NCBI GenBank assembly: GCA_016795465.1
Contig: JAEUHK010000032.1
Span: 1-50,401 of the forward strand
Direction: 5' to 3'
Source: Verrucomicrobiaceae bacterium
GTDB lineage: Bacteria > Verrucomicrobiota > Verrucomicrobiia > Verrucomicrobiales > Verrucomicrobiaceae
Length of the DNA stretch: 50,401 bases
Shown: piece by piece, positions 34,620-42,744 of the stretch
Numbering within the stretch: the first letter of the stretch is position 1
Layout: each line of letters starts with the position of its first letter
Notes under the pieces: generated by a model
Databases searched by the model: none
The model's input: only the letters and a program-made list of their open reading frames with translations
Told to the model about the DNA's origin: nothing
Made by a program: the position numbers and the translations under genes

Positions 34620-35485
34620 GCGCCGATGGGATGCCACGTCGTCTTGAACTCGACCAGCGCACGGATCTCCTCCGCGCCCTGCATTTTGTCCGCGAACCAG
34701 TCGATGGGCTCCTCGGCCTTGCGCAGGTGCACGCGCTTCACGCTTTCGACCGCGCCGAGGCGCAGCGCCTTGCGCTCGTCCTCGTTCGCCACGCCGCTGA
34801 GGGCGCGGAGATGCTCGTGCGTGGCAAAAGTAGGGATCAATTCGCCTCGCACGCCGGTGAGCAGGTTCACCACGCCGCCGGGCAGGTCGCTCGTGGCGAG
34901 CATTTCGCCGAGAAGAATGCTCGGATACGGCTGCGTCGTGCTGGCGAGCGCTACGACGCTGTTCCCGCTCGTGATCGCGGGCAAAATCAGCGACAACAGG
35001 CCCAAAACGGGCGCGTCATCCGGCGCGAGGATGCCGACGATGCCCATCGGCTCGGTGACGGTGAAATTGAAGTGCGCCGAGGCCACCGGATTCACGCTGC
35101 CGAGCACCTGCTCGTATTTGTCCGTCCAACCCGCGTAGTGCACCACGCGCTCGATCGCCGCTGCCACCTCGCGCGAGGCCTCTGCCTTCGAAACGCCGCT
35201 CAACGTGATGCTGTCCGCCAACTCGACGCCCCGCGCCTCCATCATCTCCGCCAGCCGATACAAGATCTGCCCGCGATTGAACGCCGACCTCTTCGCCCAT
35301 CCCGGCCCCGCCTTCGCCGCCGCCTCGACGGCATTGCGCAGGTCCTTCCGCGTGCACTGCGGCACATTCGCAAAAAACGCCCCCGTGGCATCCAGCAGTT
35401 CCGCCACACGCCCGCTCTCACTCCGAATGAAAGCACCGCCGACGTAGCATTTGGGGGTTTTGGTGATGTGAAGGCGCTGGGACAT
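34616..35485 (-). CDS. Short aldehyde dehydrogenase-like protein lacking the catalytic domain
   Basis: About 289 residues; full ALDHs have about 490. It keeps the N-terminal Rossmann/oligomerisation part: 'YVGGAFIRSESGRVAELLDA', 'NRGQILYRLAEMMEARG', 'TEPMGIVGILAPDDAPVLGL' and 'SDLPGGVVNLLTGVRGELIP'. The catalytic Cys region (GQxCCA) and the general-base ELGGK motif are missing, so it cannot be a normal active ALDH. It lies about 525 bases downstream of a complete ALDH, separated by a GxxExxY gene, and is fused by ATGA to truA. It may be a partner subunit of the full ALDH, an arrangement I recall for PVC genomes, or a remnant. The GTG at 35503 is an alternative start. Confidence 0.78.
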   Translation of the reverse strand: MSQRLHITKTPKCYVGGAFIRSESGRVAELLDATGAFFANVPQCTRKDLRNAVEAAAKAGPGWAKRSAFNRGQILYRLAEMMEARGVELADSITLSGVSKAEASREVAAAIERVVHYAGWTDKYEQVLGSVNPVASAHFNFTVTEPMGIVGILAPDDAPVLGLLSLILPAITSGNSVVALASTTQPYPSILLGEMLATSDLPGGVVNLLTGVRGELIPTFATHEHLRALSGVANEDERKALRLGAVESVKRVHLRKAEEPIDWFADKMQGAEEIRALVEFKTTWHPIGA

Positions 35486-35500
35486 AAGTTTGAGGGAAAC

Positions 35501-35526
35501 CACGAAGGGGCACGAGGGCTCACGAA
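35501..35526. repeat. Decamer-spaced CACGAA repeats (inverted copy)
   Basis: CACGAA (35501), CACGAG (35511) and CACGAA (35521) recur every 10 bases. On the other strand this reads TTCGTG...CTCGTG...TTCGTG, the same pattern as the two direct copies flanking the GxxExxY gene. Confidence 0.75.
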
Positions 35527-35561
35527 TGGATGGAGATTCGCAAGCCCGTCTAAAAAAGAAT

Positions 35562-35589
35562 CATTCGTGTCAGTTCGTGACCATGGGTG
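35562..35589. repeat. TTCGTG repeat, direct copy downstream of the GxxExxY gene
   Basis: A 28-base stretch with TTCGTG at 35564 and 35574 (10-base spacing) and a decayed third copy. It matches 23 of 28 bases of 35975-36002 in direct orientation, 413 bases away, so the two copies bracket the GxxExxY gene. Confidence 0.78.
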
Positions 35590-35598
35590 ATTAAAGGT

Positions 35599-35997
35599 TC
35601 AGAGAATGATGCGCTCCCATTCGAGTTTGGAGTGCCGGAAATTGATGATGAGGCCCACTCGCAGGCCGGTGATTCGAAGATAGTTCAGCATCTGCCCTCG
35701 TTCGATGTTGGTGATCCGGTCGATGACCTTCGCATCCACGATGACCGCATCATCTACAATGAGGTCTGGGATGAATTCGCCAACATACTCGCTTTTGTAG
35801 CGAACCTCGAACCGCTTTTGCTGGTCGATGACATGCTTGCGAAGCCTTAGCTCGACAATCATGGCGTTTTCATACGGCTTCTCATGAAGTCCCGTTTTCA
35901 AGCCTCGGATCACCTCCATGGCCGCGCCCACGATCGAATAGACCAGCGGCCCGTGCAGCAGCTGGTCTGAAAAACATTCGTGTTCCTTCGTGACCAT
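35599..35997 (-). CDS. GxxExxY protein (putative PD-(D/E)XK-like)
   Basis: 132 residues from the ATG at 35997 (MVTKEHECFSDQLLHGPLVY). The family motif is 'GLHEKPYENAMIVELRLR' (GxxExxY). Downstream, 'EFIPDLIVDDAVIVDAKVID' has PD...DAK, resembling a PD-(D/E)XK nuclease core, and 'LNYLRITGLRVGLIINF' is the usual C-terminal signature. The cellular role of the family is unknown. The start codon and first codons lie inside the TTCGTG repeat. It interrupts a pair of aldehyde dehydrogenase genes and looks like a recent insertion. Confidence 0.9.
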   Translation of the reverse strand: MVTKEHECFSDQLLHGPLVYSIVGAAMEVIRGLKTGLHEKPYENAMIVELRLRKHVIDQQKRFEVRYKSEYVGEFIPDLIVDDAVIVDAKVIDRITNIERGQMLNYLRITGLRVGLIINFRHSKLEWERIIL

Positions 35998-36002
35998 TCG
36001 TG
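35975..36002. repeat. TTCGTG repeat, direct copy at the start of the GxxExxY gene
   Basis: TTCGTG occurs at 35977, 35987 and 35997, exactly every 10 bases. The 28 bases match 35562-35589 at 23 positions, and the repeat encodes the first residues of the GxxExxY protein on the minus strand. Confidence 0.8.
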
Positions 36003-36010
36003 GTTCCTCC

Positions 36011-37504
36011 TCAGCCGATCTTGAGATAATCCAGCAGCCCCTGTTTCCCGCCCTCTCTTCCAAACCCGCTCTCTTTGAATCCTCCAAACGGGCTGGTGGG
36101 ATCAAACTTGTTATACGTGTTCGCCCAGACGACGCCGGCTTTGAGGAGGGTGCTCATTTTGAGGATGCGGCTGCCTTTGTCGGTCCAGACGCCGGCGCTG
36201 AGGCCGTAGGCAGTGTTGTTGGCTTTTTCGACGGCTTCTTCGAGCGTGCGGAAGGTCAGGATGCTGAGCACGGGGCCGAAAATCTCCTCGCGGGCGATGC
36301 GGTGGCTCATGCTGACGTTCGCGAAGATCGTGGGACGGAAGAAGAAACCCTTCGCGGGCAGTTTGCAGCCGTTGTCGTGCTTCTCCGCGCCTTCATCGAC
36401 GCCGCTTTGGACGAGATCGGTGATTTTGGCGAGCTGTTCGGCGCTGTTGATGGCACCGAGGTCGGTGTTCTTGTCGAGCGGATCGCCGACACGCAGCGTG
36501 GCGATGCGGCGCTTCAGTTTGGCGAGCACTTCATCGGCGATGCTTTCCTGCACGAGCAGGCGCGAGCCCGCGCAGCAGACGTGGCCTTGATTGAAGAAGA
36601 TGCCGTTCACGATGCCCTCGACGGCCTGGTCGAGCGGCGCGTCGTCGAAGACGATGTTCGCGGCCTTGCCACCGAGTTCGAGCGTGAGCTTCTTGTCCGT
36701 GCCCGCGAGGCTGCGCATGATGATCTTCCCGACCTCCGTGCTGCCGGTGAAGGCCACTTTCGAGGTGAGCGGATGATTGATCACCGCCGCGCCGGTCTCG
36801 CCCGCGCCGCTGACGATGTTCACGACGCCATTGGGCAGTCCGGCTTCCTGGCAAATCTCACCAAACTTCAGCGCGGTGATGCTGGTGGTTTCCGCGGGCT
36901 TCAAGACGACACAATTCCCCGCCGCGAGCGCCGGCGCGACCTTCCACGCGAGCATGAGCAGCGGAAAATTCCACGGAATGACCTGCCCCACGACGCCGTG
37001 CGGCGCGAGCTGGCGTCCTGGCGACAAAAACTCCAGTTTGTCCGCCCAACCGGCGTGATAAAAGAAATACGCCGCGGCCATCGGCACGTCGAAGTCACGA
37101 GATTCCTTGATCGGCTTCCCGCCATCCATTGTCTCTGCGACGGCAAACTCCCGCGCATGATCCTGCAGCAGCCGCGCGATGCGATACAGATACTTCCCGC
37201 GCTCTTTGCCTGGCAAACGGCCCCAGGTGATGAACGCCCGCTGCGCCGCCGAGCAAGCCGCATCGACATCCGAAGCATCCGCGAGCGCGATATCGGCGAT
37301 TTTCGCCTCCGTGGCCGGATTGATCGTCGCGAAGTATTTGCCGGAGCGAGACGGAACGAAGCGACCATTGATGAAGAGGTCGTATTTCTTCTTCAGCTTC
37401 GGATCGGCCGTCTCCGGCGCCGGATCAAACTCCCAAAGATCGCCAAACACGAGTTCGCGGGCGGGATTCGGACGTGAAGGAGCTTTTTTGGCAGCAGCAG
37501 GCAT
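36011..37504 (-). CDS. Aldehyde dehydrogenase (NAD(P)+-dependent), full length
   Basis: 497 residues. Both catalytic elements are present: the Glu motif 'LTLELGGKAANIVFDDA' and the nucleophile Cys in 'FFNQGHVCCAGSRLLVQE'. The cofactor-binding 'GVVGQVIPWNFPLLMLAWK' and 'VAFTGSTEVGKIIM' and the C-terminal 'SPFGGFKESGFGREGG' are typical. The substrate is not readable. The N-terminus is Lys/Pro-rich (MPAAAKKAPSRPNPARELVF), with no signal peptide. It is the likely partner of the truncated ALDH at 34616-35485. Confidence 0.93.
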   Translation of the reverse strand: MPAAAKKAPSRPNPARELVFGDLWEFDPAPETADPKLKKKYDLFINGRFVPSRSGKYFATINPATEAKIADIALADASDVDAACSAAQRAFITWGRLPGKERGKYLYRIARLLQDHAREFAVAETMDGGKPIKESRDFDVPMAAAYFFYHAGWADKLEFLSPGRQLAPHGVVGQVIPWNFPLLMLAWKVAPALAAGNCVVLKPAETTSITALKFGEICQEAGLPNGVVNIVSGAGETGAAVINHPLTSKVAFTGSTEVGKIIMRSLAGTDKKLTLELGGKAANIVFDDAPLDQAVEGIVNGIFFNQGHVCCAGSRLLVQESIADEVLAKLKRRIATLRVGDPLDKNTDLGAINSAEQLAKITDLVQSGVDEGAEKHDNGCKLPAKGFFFRPTIFANVSMSHRIAREEIFGPVLSILTFRTLEEAVEKANNTAYGLSAGVWTDKGSRILKMSTLLKAGVVWANTYNKFDPTSPFGGFKESGFGREGGKQGLLDYLKIG

Positions 37505-37611
37505 GACGGGCGGAGTGTGGGAGAAAGGCCGCGTTTTGCCAAGAAGGGAGTTTGGTGCGTTAAGGTGTTCCAGATAGGATCGGGGGAGTTGGTGGCGTAT
37601 CGAATCCAGTC

Positions 37612-38802
37612 ATGAAGCCCGCTTTCGTCTCTCGCCGCCACCTTCTCGCCACCGGCACGGCCTTCGCCGCCACACACCTTCTTCGAGCGGAACCTTCGTC
37701 CGTGAAAAAAGCCGCCATCATCGGCCACACCGGGGCAGGGGACTATGGTCACGGCATTGAGAAGATCTTCCAAGGCATGCCGGATGTCTCCGTCGCCGCC
37801 GTGGCGGATCCGGTGGAGGCTGGTCGGAGCAAAGCCATGGCATCCAGCGGTGCGCCGAAAGGCTATGCGGACTACCGCGAGATGCTCGCGAAGGAAAAGC
37901 CGGACCTCGTGGCCATCGCGCCTCGCTGGGCCACGGAGCATCACGACATGGCCATCGCCGCGCTGGAAGCCGGTGCGCACCTTTACCTCGAAAAACCCTT
38001 CACCATCACGCTGGCGGAAGGCGATGCCATCTTGAGCCTGGCGAAGCAAAAAGGCCTCCGCGTGGCCGTGGCCCATGTCACGCGCATGGCCCCCGCCGTG
38101 CGTCGATTGGAAAAAGCCCTCCGTGAGGGCCTCATCGGCGATCTGCTCGAAATTCACACCGTGGGCAAAATGGGCTCACGAGCCGGCGGGCAGGACATGA
38201 TGGTGCTCGGGCTGCATGTTTTTGATCTCGCGCGTCTGTTCGCTGGCGATGTCGAATGGTGCCAGGCACGCATCAGGCACTCGGGAAGTCCCGCCGTGCT
38301 CGCGGAGGCCAAAGAATCGCCTTCCGACAAAGTGGGGCCTGTGGTGGGTGATGACATCTTCGCGCACTTCGCCATGAAGTCGGGCGTGAACGTCACCTTT
38401 CGCAGTCGTGTCGGCCTTGAACAAGCCGCGGGGCCCTTCGGCATGGAGATCATCGGCACCAAAGGCATCGTGCGGCTGAATTCCGGCTTCGCTCCCGGCA
38501 TCTCGCTGCTTCCCAATCCGGAGCGCCAGGCCACCACGCGTGCCGAGAACTGGCAAACGTGGACCGGAGGCGTTGATCCAGCCACCGAAACCACCTTCGA
38601 AGGCCTCACCGGTTACGACGCCTCGCATCGCCGTGCCGTGCGCGACTGGCTGGACGCCATCCGCGATTCTCGTGAACCTCTCGCCTCCGGTGAGCGTGCC
38701 CTCAAAGCCATCGAAATGGCCCACGGCGTCTTCGCCGCGGGCATCAGCGGGGAACGCGTTACCTTCCCGCTCGCGAAGCGTGCGCATCCGCTGGCCGGAT
38801 GA
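37612..38802 (+). CDS. Gfo/Idh/MocA-family oxidoreductase with Tat-type signal
   Basis: 396 residues. The N-terminus 'SRRHLLATGTAFAATHLLRA' is a twin-arginine signal, as in many PVC secreted oxidoreductases that retain NAD(P) tightly. The Rossmann start is 'VKKAAIIGHTGAGDYGHGIE' and the conserved 'AHLYLEKPFT' has the Lys of the EKP motif. 'GLHVFDLARLFAGD' contains a conserved His/Asp region. It likely oxidises a sugar or polyol at the periplasm, perhaps making 3-keto sugars used by DUF1080 proteins (inference). It is divergent from the aldehyde dehydrogenase gene, with 107 bases between. Confidence 0.9.
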   Translation: MKPAFVSRRHLLATGTAFAATHLLRAEPSSVKKAAIIGHTGAGDYGHGIEKIFQGMPDVSVAAVADPVEAGRSKAMASSGAPKGYADYREMLAKEKPDLVAIAPRWATEHHDMAIAALEAGAHLYLEKPFTITLAEGDAILSLAKQKGLRVAVAHVTRMAPAVRRLEKALREGLIGDLLEIHTVGKMGSRAGGQDMMVLGLHVFDLARLFAGDVEWCQARIRHSGSPAVLAEAKESPSDKVGPVVGDDIFAHFAMKSGVNVTFRSRVGLEQAAGPFGMEIIGTKGIVRLNSGFAPGISLLPNPERQATTRAENWQTWTGGVDPATETTFEGLTGYDASHRRAVRDWLDAIRDSREPLASGERALKAIEMAHGVFAAGISGERVTFPLAKRAHPLAG

Positions 38803-38812
38803 ATCGGACCGC

Positions 38813-40330
38813 TCACCACGAATAATGCACCGTGTAGGTGATGGCGCGTTCCTCATCCGGCTTCAGCGGGATGCGGAACTCCATGGTTTGAGCATCCGTC
38901 TTCGCGTGGGGATGGCTGCTCTCCTTGATGTCCCAGTTCGTCCAGCGGTAGAGATGCTCGACGACGCGGATCTCGACGGATTCGTCTTTCTTGTGGTTGC
39001 GCACCTTGATCTCGAAGGACTCGTCCATCCAGCGTTCGCTGCTGTCCATGCGGTAGTTGGTCCGCTTGCGCTCGCCGGTGAGGTCAAAAGCATTGCCGGT
39101 GTAGAGGCGCAGCGTTTCATCGCGGGCGGTGTGGTCGATCACGTCCTCGCCGGTGAATTGAAGGCGGCCGTCGTCATCCTGTCGGTAAAAGCGCACTTTT
39201 CCTTTCGGCAAGGGCATGCCCAGCTTGTTCGCCTCGCTGTTCTTGATCTCGCGCATGACCCAGACCTTCGGATTGCTCTGCGTGCCGTAGTTTTGATCCT
39301 GGCGGATGTTCTCGTAGTTCCATCCGCGGTAGCGGTCTTGCTCGATGGAGACGCCGTCGTAGATGTAGAGGCGCTCCGACTTCACGCCGGAGGCCCGCAC
39401 AAACTCCACCTGCTTCGTTTCGCGATCATGCACCGTCGTGGCGAGCGGCAGCGAGTAGAGGTGATACTCGTCGAAGGCTTTTTCGGTGACGGCGGGGGCG
39501 GCTCGTTTTGCCGCAGGCGCTGCGAATGCGAATCCTGCATTGTTATCATAGCCATTCCCTTCCTGCACCTTCGCCACATCACCGGCGATGAGCTGCACTT
39601 TGGCCTCTTTGAAGGTCTTGCCGCTTTGGTTGTCGATGGTCACCCAGCCGGTGAGGTCCATGACATCGCCTTTTTCCGGGGCAACGACGTTGTAATCCGA
39701 CTCCCAACTCATGCCGCCGGTGACGTAACAGAGTTCGGCGTCAAGTTTGGATGGCTTGTCGGCATGAATGCGCCAATCGAGCGTGGGCTTCAGGATCGTG
39801 TCATCAGCCAGGGCAGGGAAGCGCGGCTCGCCCGGCAGGGAAAACTGCAACTGGCCATCCACCTCGATCACTGGCTGGGCGGTGCCACCGTTTCCATAGG
39901 CCAGGTAGCTTTGGTTCATCGAATAGCGCTGGCCATAGCGCTGCATCGCGGCCTGACTGTGAGCCTGATAGCCGCTGCGGATGATTTTGCCCCGCACGAT
40001 GCGATCAGGCTTGTTAGTCTCCTTCACGAAAAAGTCGATCTCTTTGCCCTCGTTGAGGCTGAGCAGCAAACCGGCCGAAACCGGATCGGCGCGGTAGTTT
40101 TGCTCCAGAATGCTCAGCTTCACGCCACTCTTCGGATCACGCAATATGACCGAATCAGGCTCCAGATGGGCGGTGGTGTCCGCGAAGCGGATTTGATTGA
40201 TGCCTTCCTTCAAATCGAGCGGAACTGTGTCCCGCACGACGCCGAAGTTTTGATTGTAGATCGTGAGGGAGACCTCCGCGTGACCGGCGGCCAGCATGGA
40301 GACGAGGCTGAGGAGTAGTCGAGTTTTCAT
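38813..40330 (-). CDS. DUF4139-domain exported protein
   Basis: 505 residues with a signal peptide (MKTRLLLSLVSMLAAGHAEV). The body is beta-rich: 'VSLTIYNQNFGVVRDTVPLD' at the start, 'CYVTGGMSWESDYNVVAPEK' in the middle, and 'SFEIKVRNHKKDESVEIRVV' followed by 'EHLYRWTNWDIKESSHPHAK' near the end. This matches the DUF4139 C-terminal domain, whose function is unknown. It converges on the oxidoreductase gene with only ten bases between stops. Confidence 0.88.
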   Translation of the reverse strand: MKTRLLLSLVSMLAAGHAEVSLTIYNQNFGVVRDTVPLDLKEGINQIRFADTTAHLEPDSVILRDPKSGVKLSILEQNYRADPVSAGLLLSLNEGKEIDFFVKETNKPDRIVRGKIIRSGYQAHSQAAMQRYGQRYSMNQSYLAYGNGGTAQPVIEVDGQLQFSLPGEPRFPALADDTILKPTLDWRIHADKPSKLDAELCYVTGGMSWESDYNVVAPEKGDVMDLTGWVTIDNQSGKTFKEAKVQLIAGDVAKVQEGNGYDNNAGFAFAAPAAKRAAPAVTEKAFDEYHLYSLPLATTVHDRETKQVEFVRASGVKSERLYIYDGVSIEQDRYRGWNYENIRQDQNYGTQSNPKVWVMREIKNSEANKLGMPLPKGKVRFYRQDDDGRLQFTGEDVIDHTARDETLRLYTGNAFDLTGERKRTNYRMDSSERWMDESFEIKVRNHKKDESVEIRVVEHLYRWTNWDIKESSHPHAKTDAQTMEFRIPLKPDEERAITYTVHYSW

Positions 40331-40416
40331 GACGCGTGAAGTTTGATGGACCAGCGTGCTTCCGGCCAGTCAATGTTCTGTAAACTTCTCACGCCGATGC
40401 CCGGCCTTTCTTGGGG

Positions 40417-41379
40417 TCAATAGCCCTCGGTGGCCTCGCTGAAGCTCCACGGGGCCTGATAAGCACCGGTGCGTTCCTTTTCGAGCTGGCGCACGAGGTC
40501 GTTCAGCAAAGCGGAGGCACCGAAACGATAGCGGCGGTTGTTCAGCCATTCGTCGCCGAGCGTTTCTTTGACGGCGACGAGGAAATGCAGCGCCTGTTTG
40601 GCCGTGCGGATGCCACCGGCGGGCTTCATCGCGATGGGAATGCCGGTGGCGAGGAAATGGTCGCGAATGGCCTCGATCATGACCTGGTTGTTCCCGAGCG
40701 TGGCATTCGATGATGTTTTGCCCGTGCTGGTCTTGATGAAGTCATTCGGGCGGATCACTCGCATGGCGAGGAAGCTCGCGGCGCGGATGTTGTCGTAGCT
40801 TTCGAGTTCGCTGACTTCGAGAATGACCTTCAGCGTGGCCTTGCCGCAGGCCTCGACCACCGCGGCGATCTCATCCTGCATGCGGCCAAACTCACCCGCG
40901 AGGAAGGCACCGCGATTGATGACCATGTCGATCTCATCCGCGCCGTCGTTCACGGCGGCGGTGACCTCGGCGAGTCGCGTTTTGAGCGGTGCCTGCCCAC
41001 TCGGGAAGGCCGTTGCGACGCTCGCCACCTTCACGCTCGTGCCTGCGACGTGCCTTTTGGCGTGCTTCACCATCGCCGGATACACGCAAACCGCCGCGGT
41101 TGGTGGAATGTCCCCTTCATCATGTGGCGTGAGAGCTTTCTGGCAGAGCGAGGCCACCTTGCCGGGCGTGTCTTTGCCCTCGAGCGTGGTCAAATCGACC
41201 ATCGAAACGGCCATTCGCAGGCCAAAGACCTTCGATTGCTTCTTCAGGCTGCGCGTGGTGAACTTCGCCACGCGTTCCTCGATGCCGACATGATCGACGG
41301 TGCCGATTTCATCGAACAAACGGCGGAGACTGGCGGGCGCTTTGGCGGCGGACATGGGCGCGATGTTCTTCGGAGGCAT
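40417..41379 (-). CDS. deoC: Deoxyribose-phosphate aldolase (long form)
   Basis: 320 residues, longer than E. coli DeoC, typical of the deoC/LacD long form. The Schiff-base Lys is in 'VIRPNDFIKTSTGKTSSNAT', with the second Lys in 'IPIAMKPAGGIRTAKQAL'. 'AAVCVYPAMVKHAK' and 'DEIDMVINRGAFL' complete the TIM-barrel signatures. It cleaves 2-deoxyribose-5-phosphate to glyceraldehyde-3-phosphate and acetaldehyde; an aldehyde dehydrogenase in the same region could consume the acetaldehyde. The N-terminal extension (about 60 residues) is typical of this form. An ATG eight codons in is an alternative start. Confidence 0.95.
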   Translation of the reverse strand: MPPKNIAPMSAAKAPASLRRLFDEIGTVDHVGIEERVAKFTTRSLKKQSKVFGLRMAVSMVDLTTLEGKDTPGKVASLCQKALTPHDEGDIPPTAAVCVYPAMVKHAKRHVAGTSVKVASVATAFPSGQAPLKTRLAEVTAAVNDGADEIDMVINRGAFLAGEFGRMQDEIAAVVEACGKATLKVILEVSELESYDNIRAASFLAMRVIRPNDFIKTSTGKTSSNATLGNNQVMIEAIRDHFLATGIPIAMKPAGGIRTAKQALHFLVAVKETLGDEWLNNRRYRFGASALLNDLVRQLEKERTGAYQAPWSFSEATEGY

Positions 41380-41445
41380 GGCAAACTGTCAAGACGCCAA
41401 TTTTCGTGGATCGCATTTCATTCCGCGAGCGTAAGGTAAGGCACC

Positions 41446-42717
41446 ATGAGCTCCGCGATCCCCCAAGTCTATGACTCGCCCGTTTTCCGCATGGCATGCC
41501 AGCAATTCGATCTGGTGGCCGACTTTCTCGACATCCCCGCCTCGGCCCGTGACCGGCTGAGACTCCCAAAACGCAGCGTGAGTGTCTCCATGCCTGTGCG
41601 GCGCGATGATGGCAGCGTGACCACCTTCATGGGCTACCGCGTGCAGCATCATCTCACGCTGGGGCCAACGAAGGGCGGTATCCGCTTTCACCCCGATGTG
41701 ACGCTCGGTGAGGTGGCGGCGCTGGCGATGTGGATGAGCTGGAAGTGCGCCCTGACTGGTCTGCCTTACGGCGGCGCGAAGGGTGGCGTCTGCGTGAACC
41801 CGCGTGACCTTTCCACGGCGGAGCTGGAGCGTCTCACTCGGCGCTACACGCAGGAGCTGATCCCCTTCATCGGCCCGCAGATCGACATCCCCGCGCCGGA
41901 CATGGGCACGAACGAGCAGACGATGGCTTGGATCATGGACACCTACTCGCTGCAAAGCGGTCACTGCGTGCCAGCGGTGGTCACCGGCAAGCCTGTCGGC
42001 CTCGGTGGCTCGCTCGGGCGCCGTGAGGCCACCGGACGCGGCGTGGCGTATCTTGTTTCCCGTGCCATGGACACTCTCGGCATCGCTGCGAGTGGTGCCA
42101 CGGCCGTGGTGCAAGGCTATGGCAATGTAGGCAGCATCGCCGCGAGCACGATGGCACGGCAGGGGATCAAAGTGATCGCCGTGAGTGATGCGTATGGTGG
42201 TCTCTACAATCCAAAGGGCATCGACCTCGCGAAACTCGACGAGCATGTGGCGAAAACTCGCAGCATGGTCGGTTTCGAAGGCGCGGAGGCGATTTCGAAT
42301 GAGCAACTGCTCCTGACGCCATGCGATGTGCTCGTTCCTGCGGCACTCGAGCGGCAGATCACGGCCGAAAACGCCGCGAAGATCCAGTGCCGCATCCTTG
42401 CCGAAGGTGCCAACGGGCCCACGACGCCGGAGGCGGATGCGATCATCGCGCAGCGGCCGGAGATTTTTGTGATCCCGGACATCCTCTGCAATGCCGGCGG
42501 CGTGGTGGTCAGCTACTTTGAGTGGGTGCAGGACCTGCAAAGCTTCTTCTGGGACGAGGGCGAGGTGATGAGCAAGCTTTACCGCATCCTCGAGCAGGCC
42601 TTTGTGCAGACGGTGAACTTCGCGAAGAAGCGGAACATCGGCATGCGCTTTGCCGCGCTCAGTCTCGGCATCCAGCGGGTGCATGAGGCGAAGCAAATGC
42701 GCGGCCTTTTCCCGTGA
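41446..42717 (+). CDS. gdhA: Glu/Leu/Phe/Val dehydrogenase (glutamate dehydrogenase type)
   Basis: 423 residues. The substrate-binding region has 'KGGIRFHPDVTLGEVAALAM' with catalytic Lys in 'ALTGLPYGGAKGGV', the signature of the family. The dinucleotide-binding region reads 'GATAVVQGYGNVGSIAASTM'. 'LFPEILAEGANGPT' style residues appear as 'CRILAEGANGPTTPEADAII'. It interconverts 2-oxoglutarate and ammonia with glutamate, cytoplasmic. A likely ribosome-binding AAGG lies upstream of the ATG ('TAAGGTAAGGCACC'). It is divergent from deoC. Confidence 0.93.
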   Translation: MSSAIPQVYDSPVFRMACQQFDLVADFLDIPASARDRLRLPKRSVSVSMPVRRDDGSVTTFMGYRVQHHLTLGPTKGGIRFHPDVTLGEVAALAMWMSWKCALTGLPYGGAKGGVCVNPRDLSTAELERLTRRYTQELIPFIGPQIDIPAPDMGTNEQTMAWIMDTYSLQSGHCVPAVVTGKPVGLGGSLGRREATGRGVAYLVSRAMDTLGIAASGATAVVQGYGNVGSIAASTMARQGIKVIAVSDAYGGLYNPKGIDLAKLDEHVAKTRSMVGFEGAEAISNEQLLLTPCDVLVPAALERQITAENAAKIQCRILAEGANGPTTPEADAIIAQRPEIFVIPDILCNAGGVVVSYFEWVQDLQSFFWDEGEVMSKLYRILEQAFVQTVNFAKKRNIGMRFAALSLGIQRVHEAKQMRGLFP

Positions 42718-42744
42718 TTGCGATTTCCGGGGCAGGCGCTTCGT

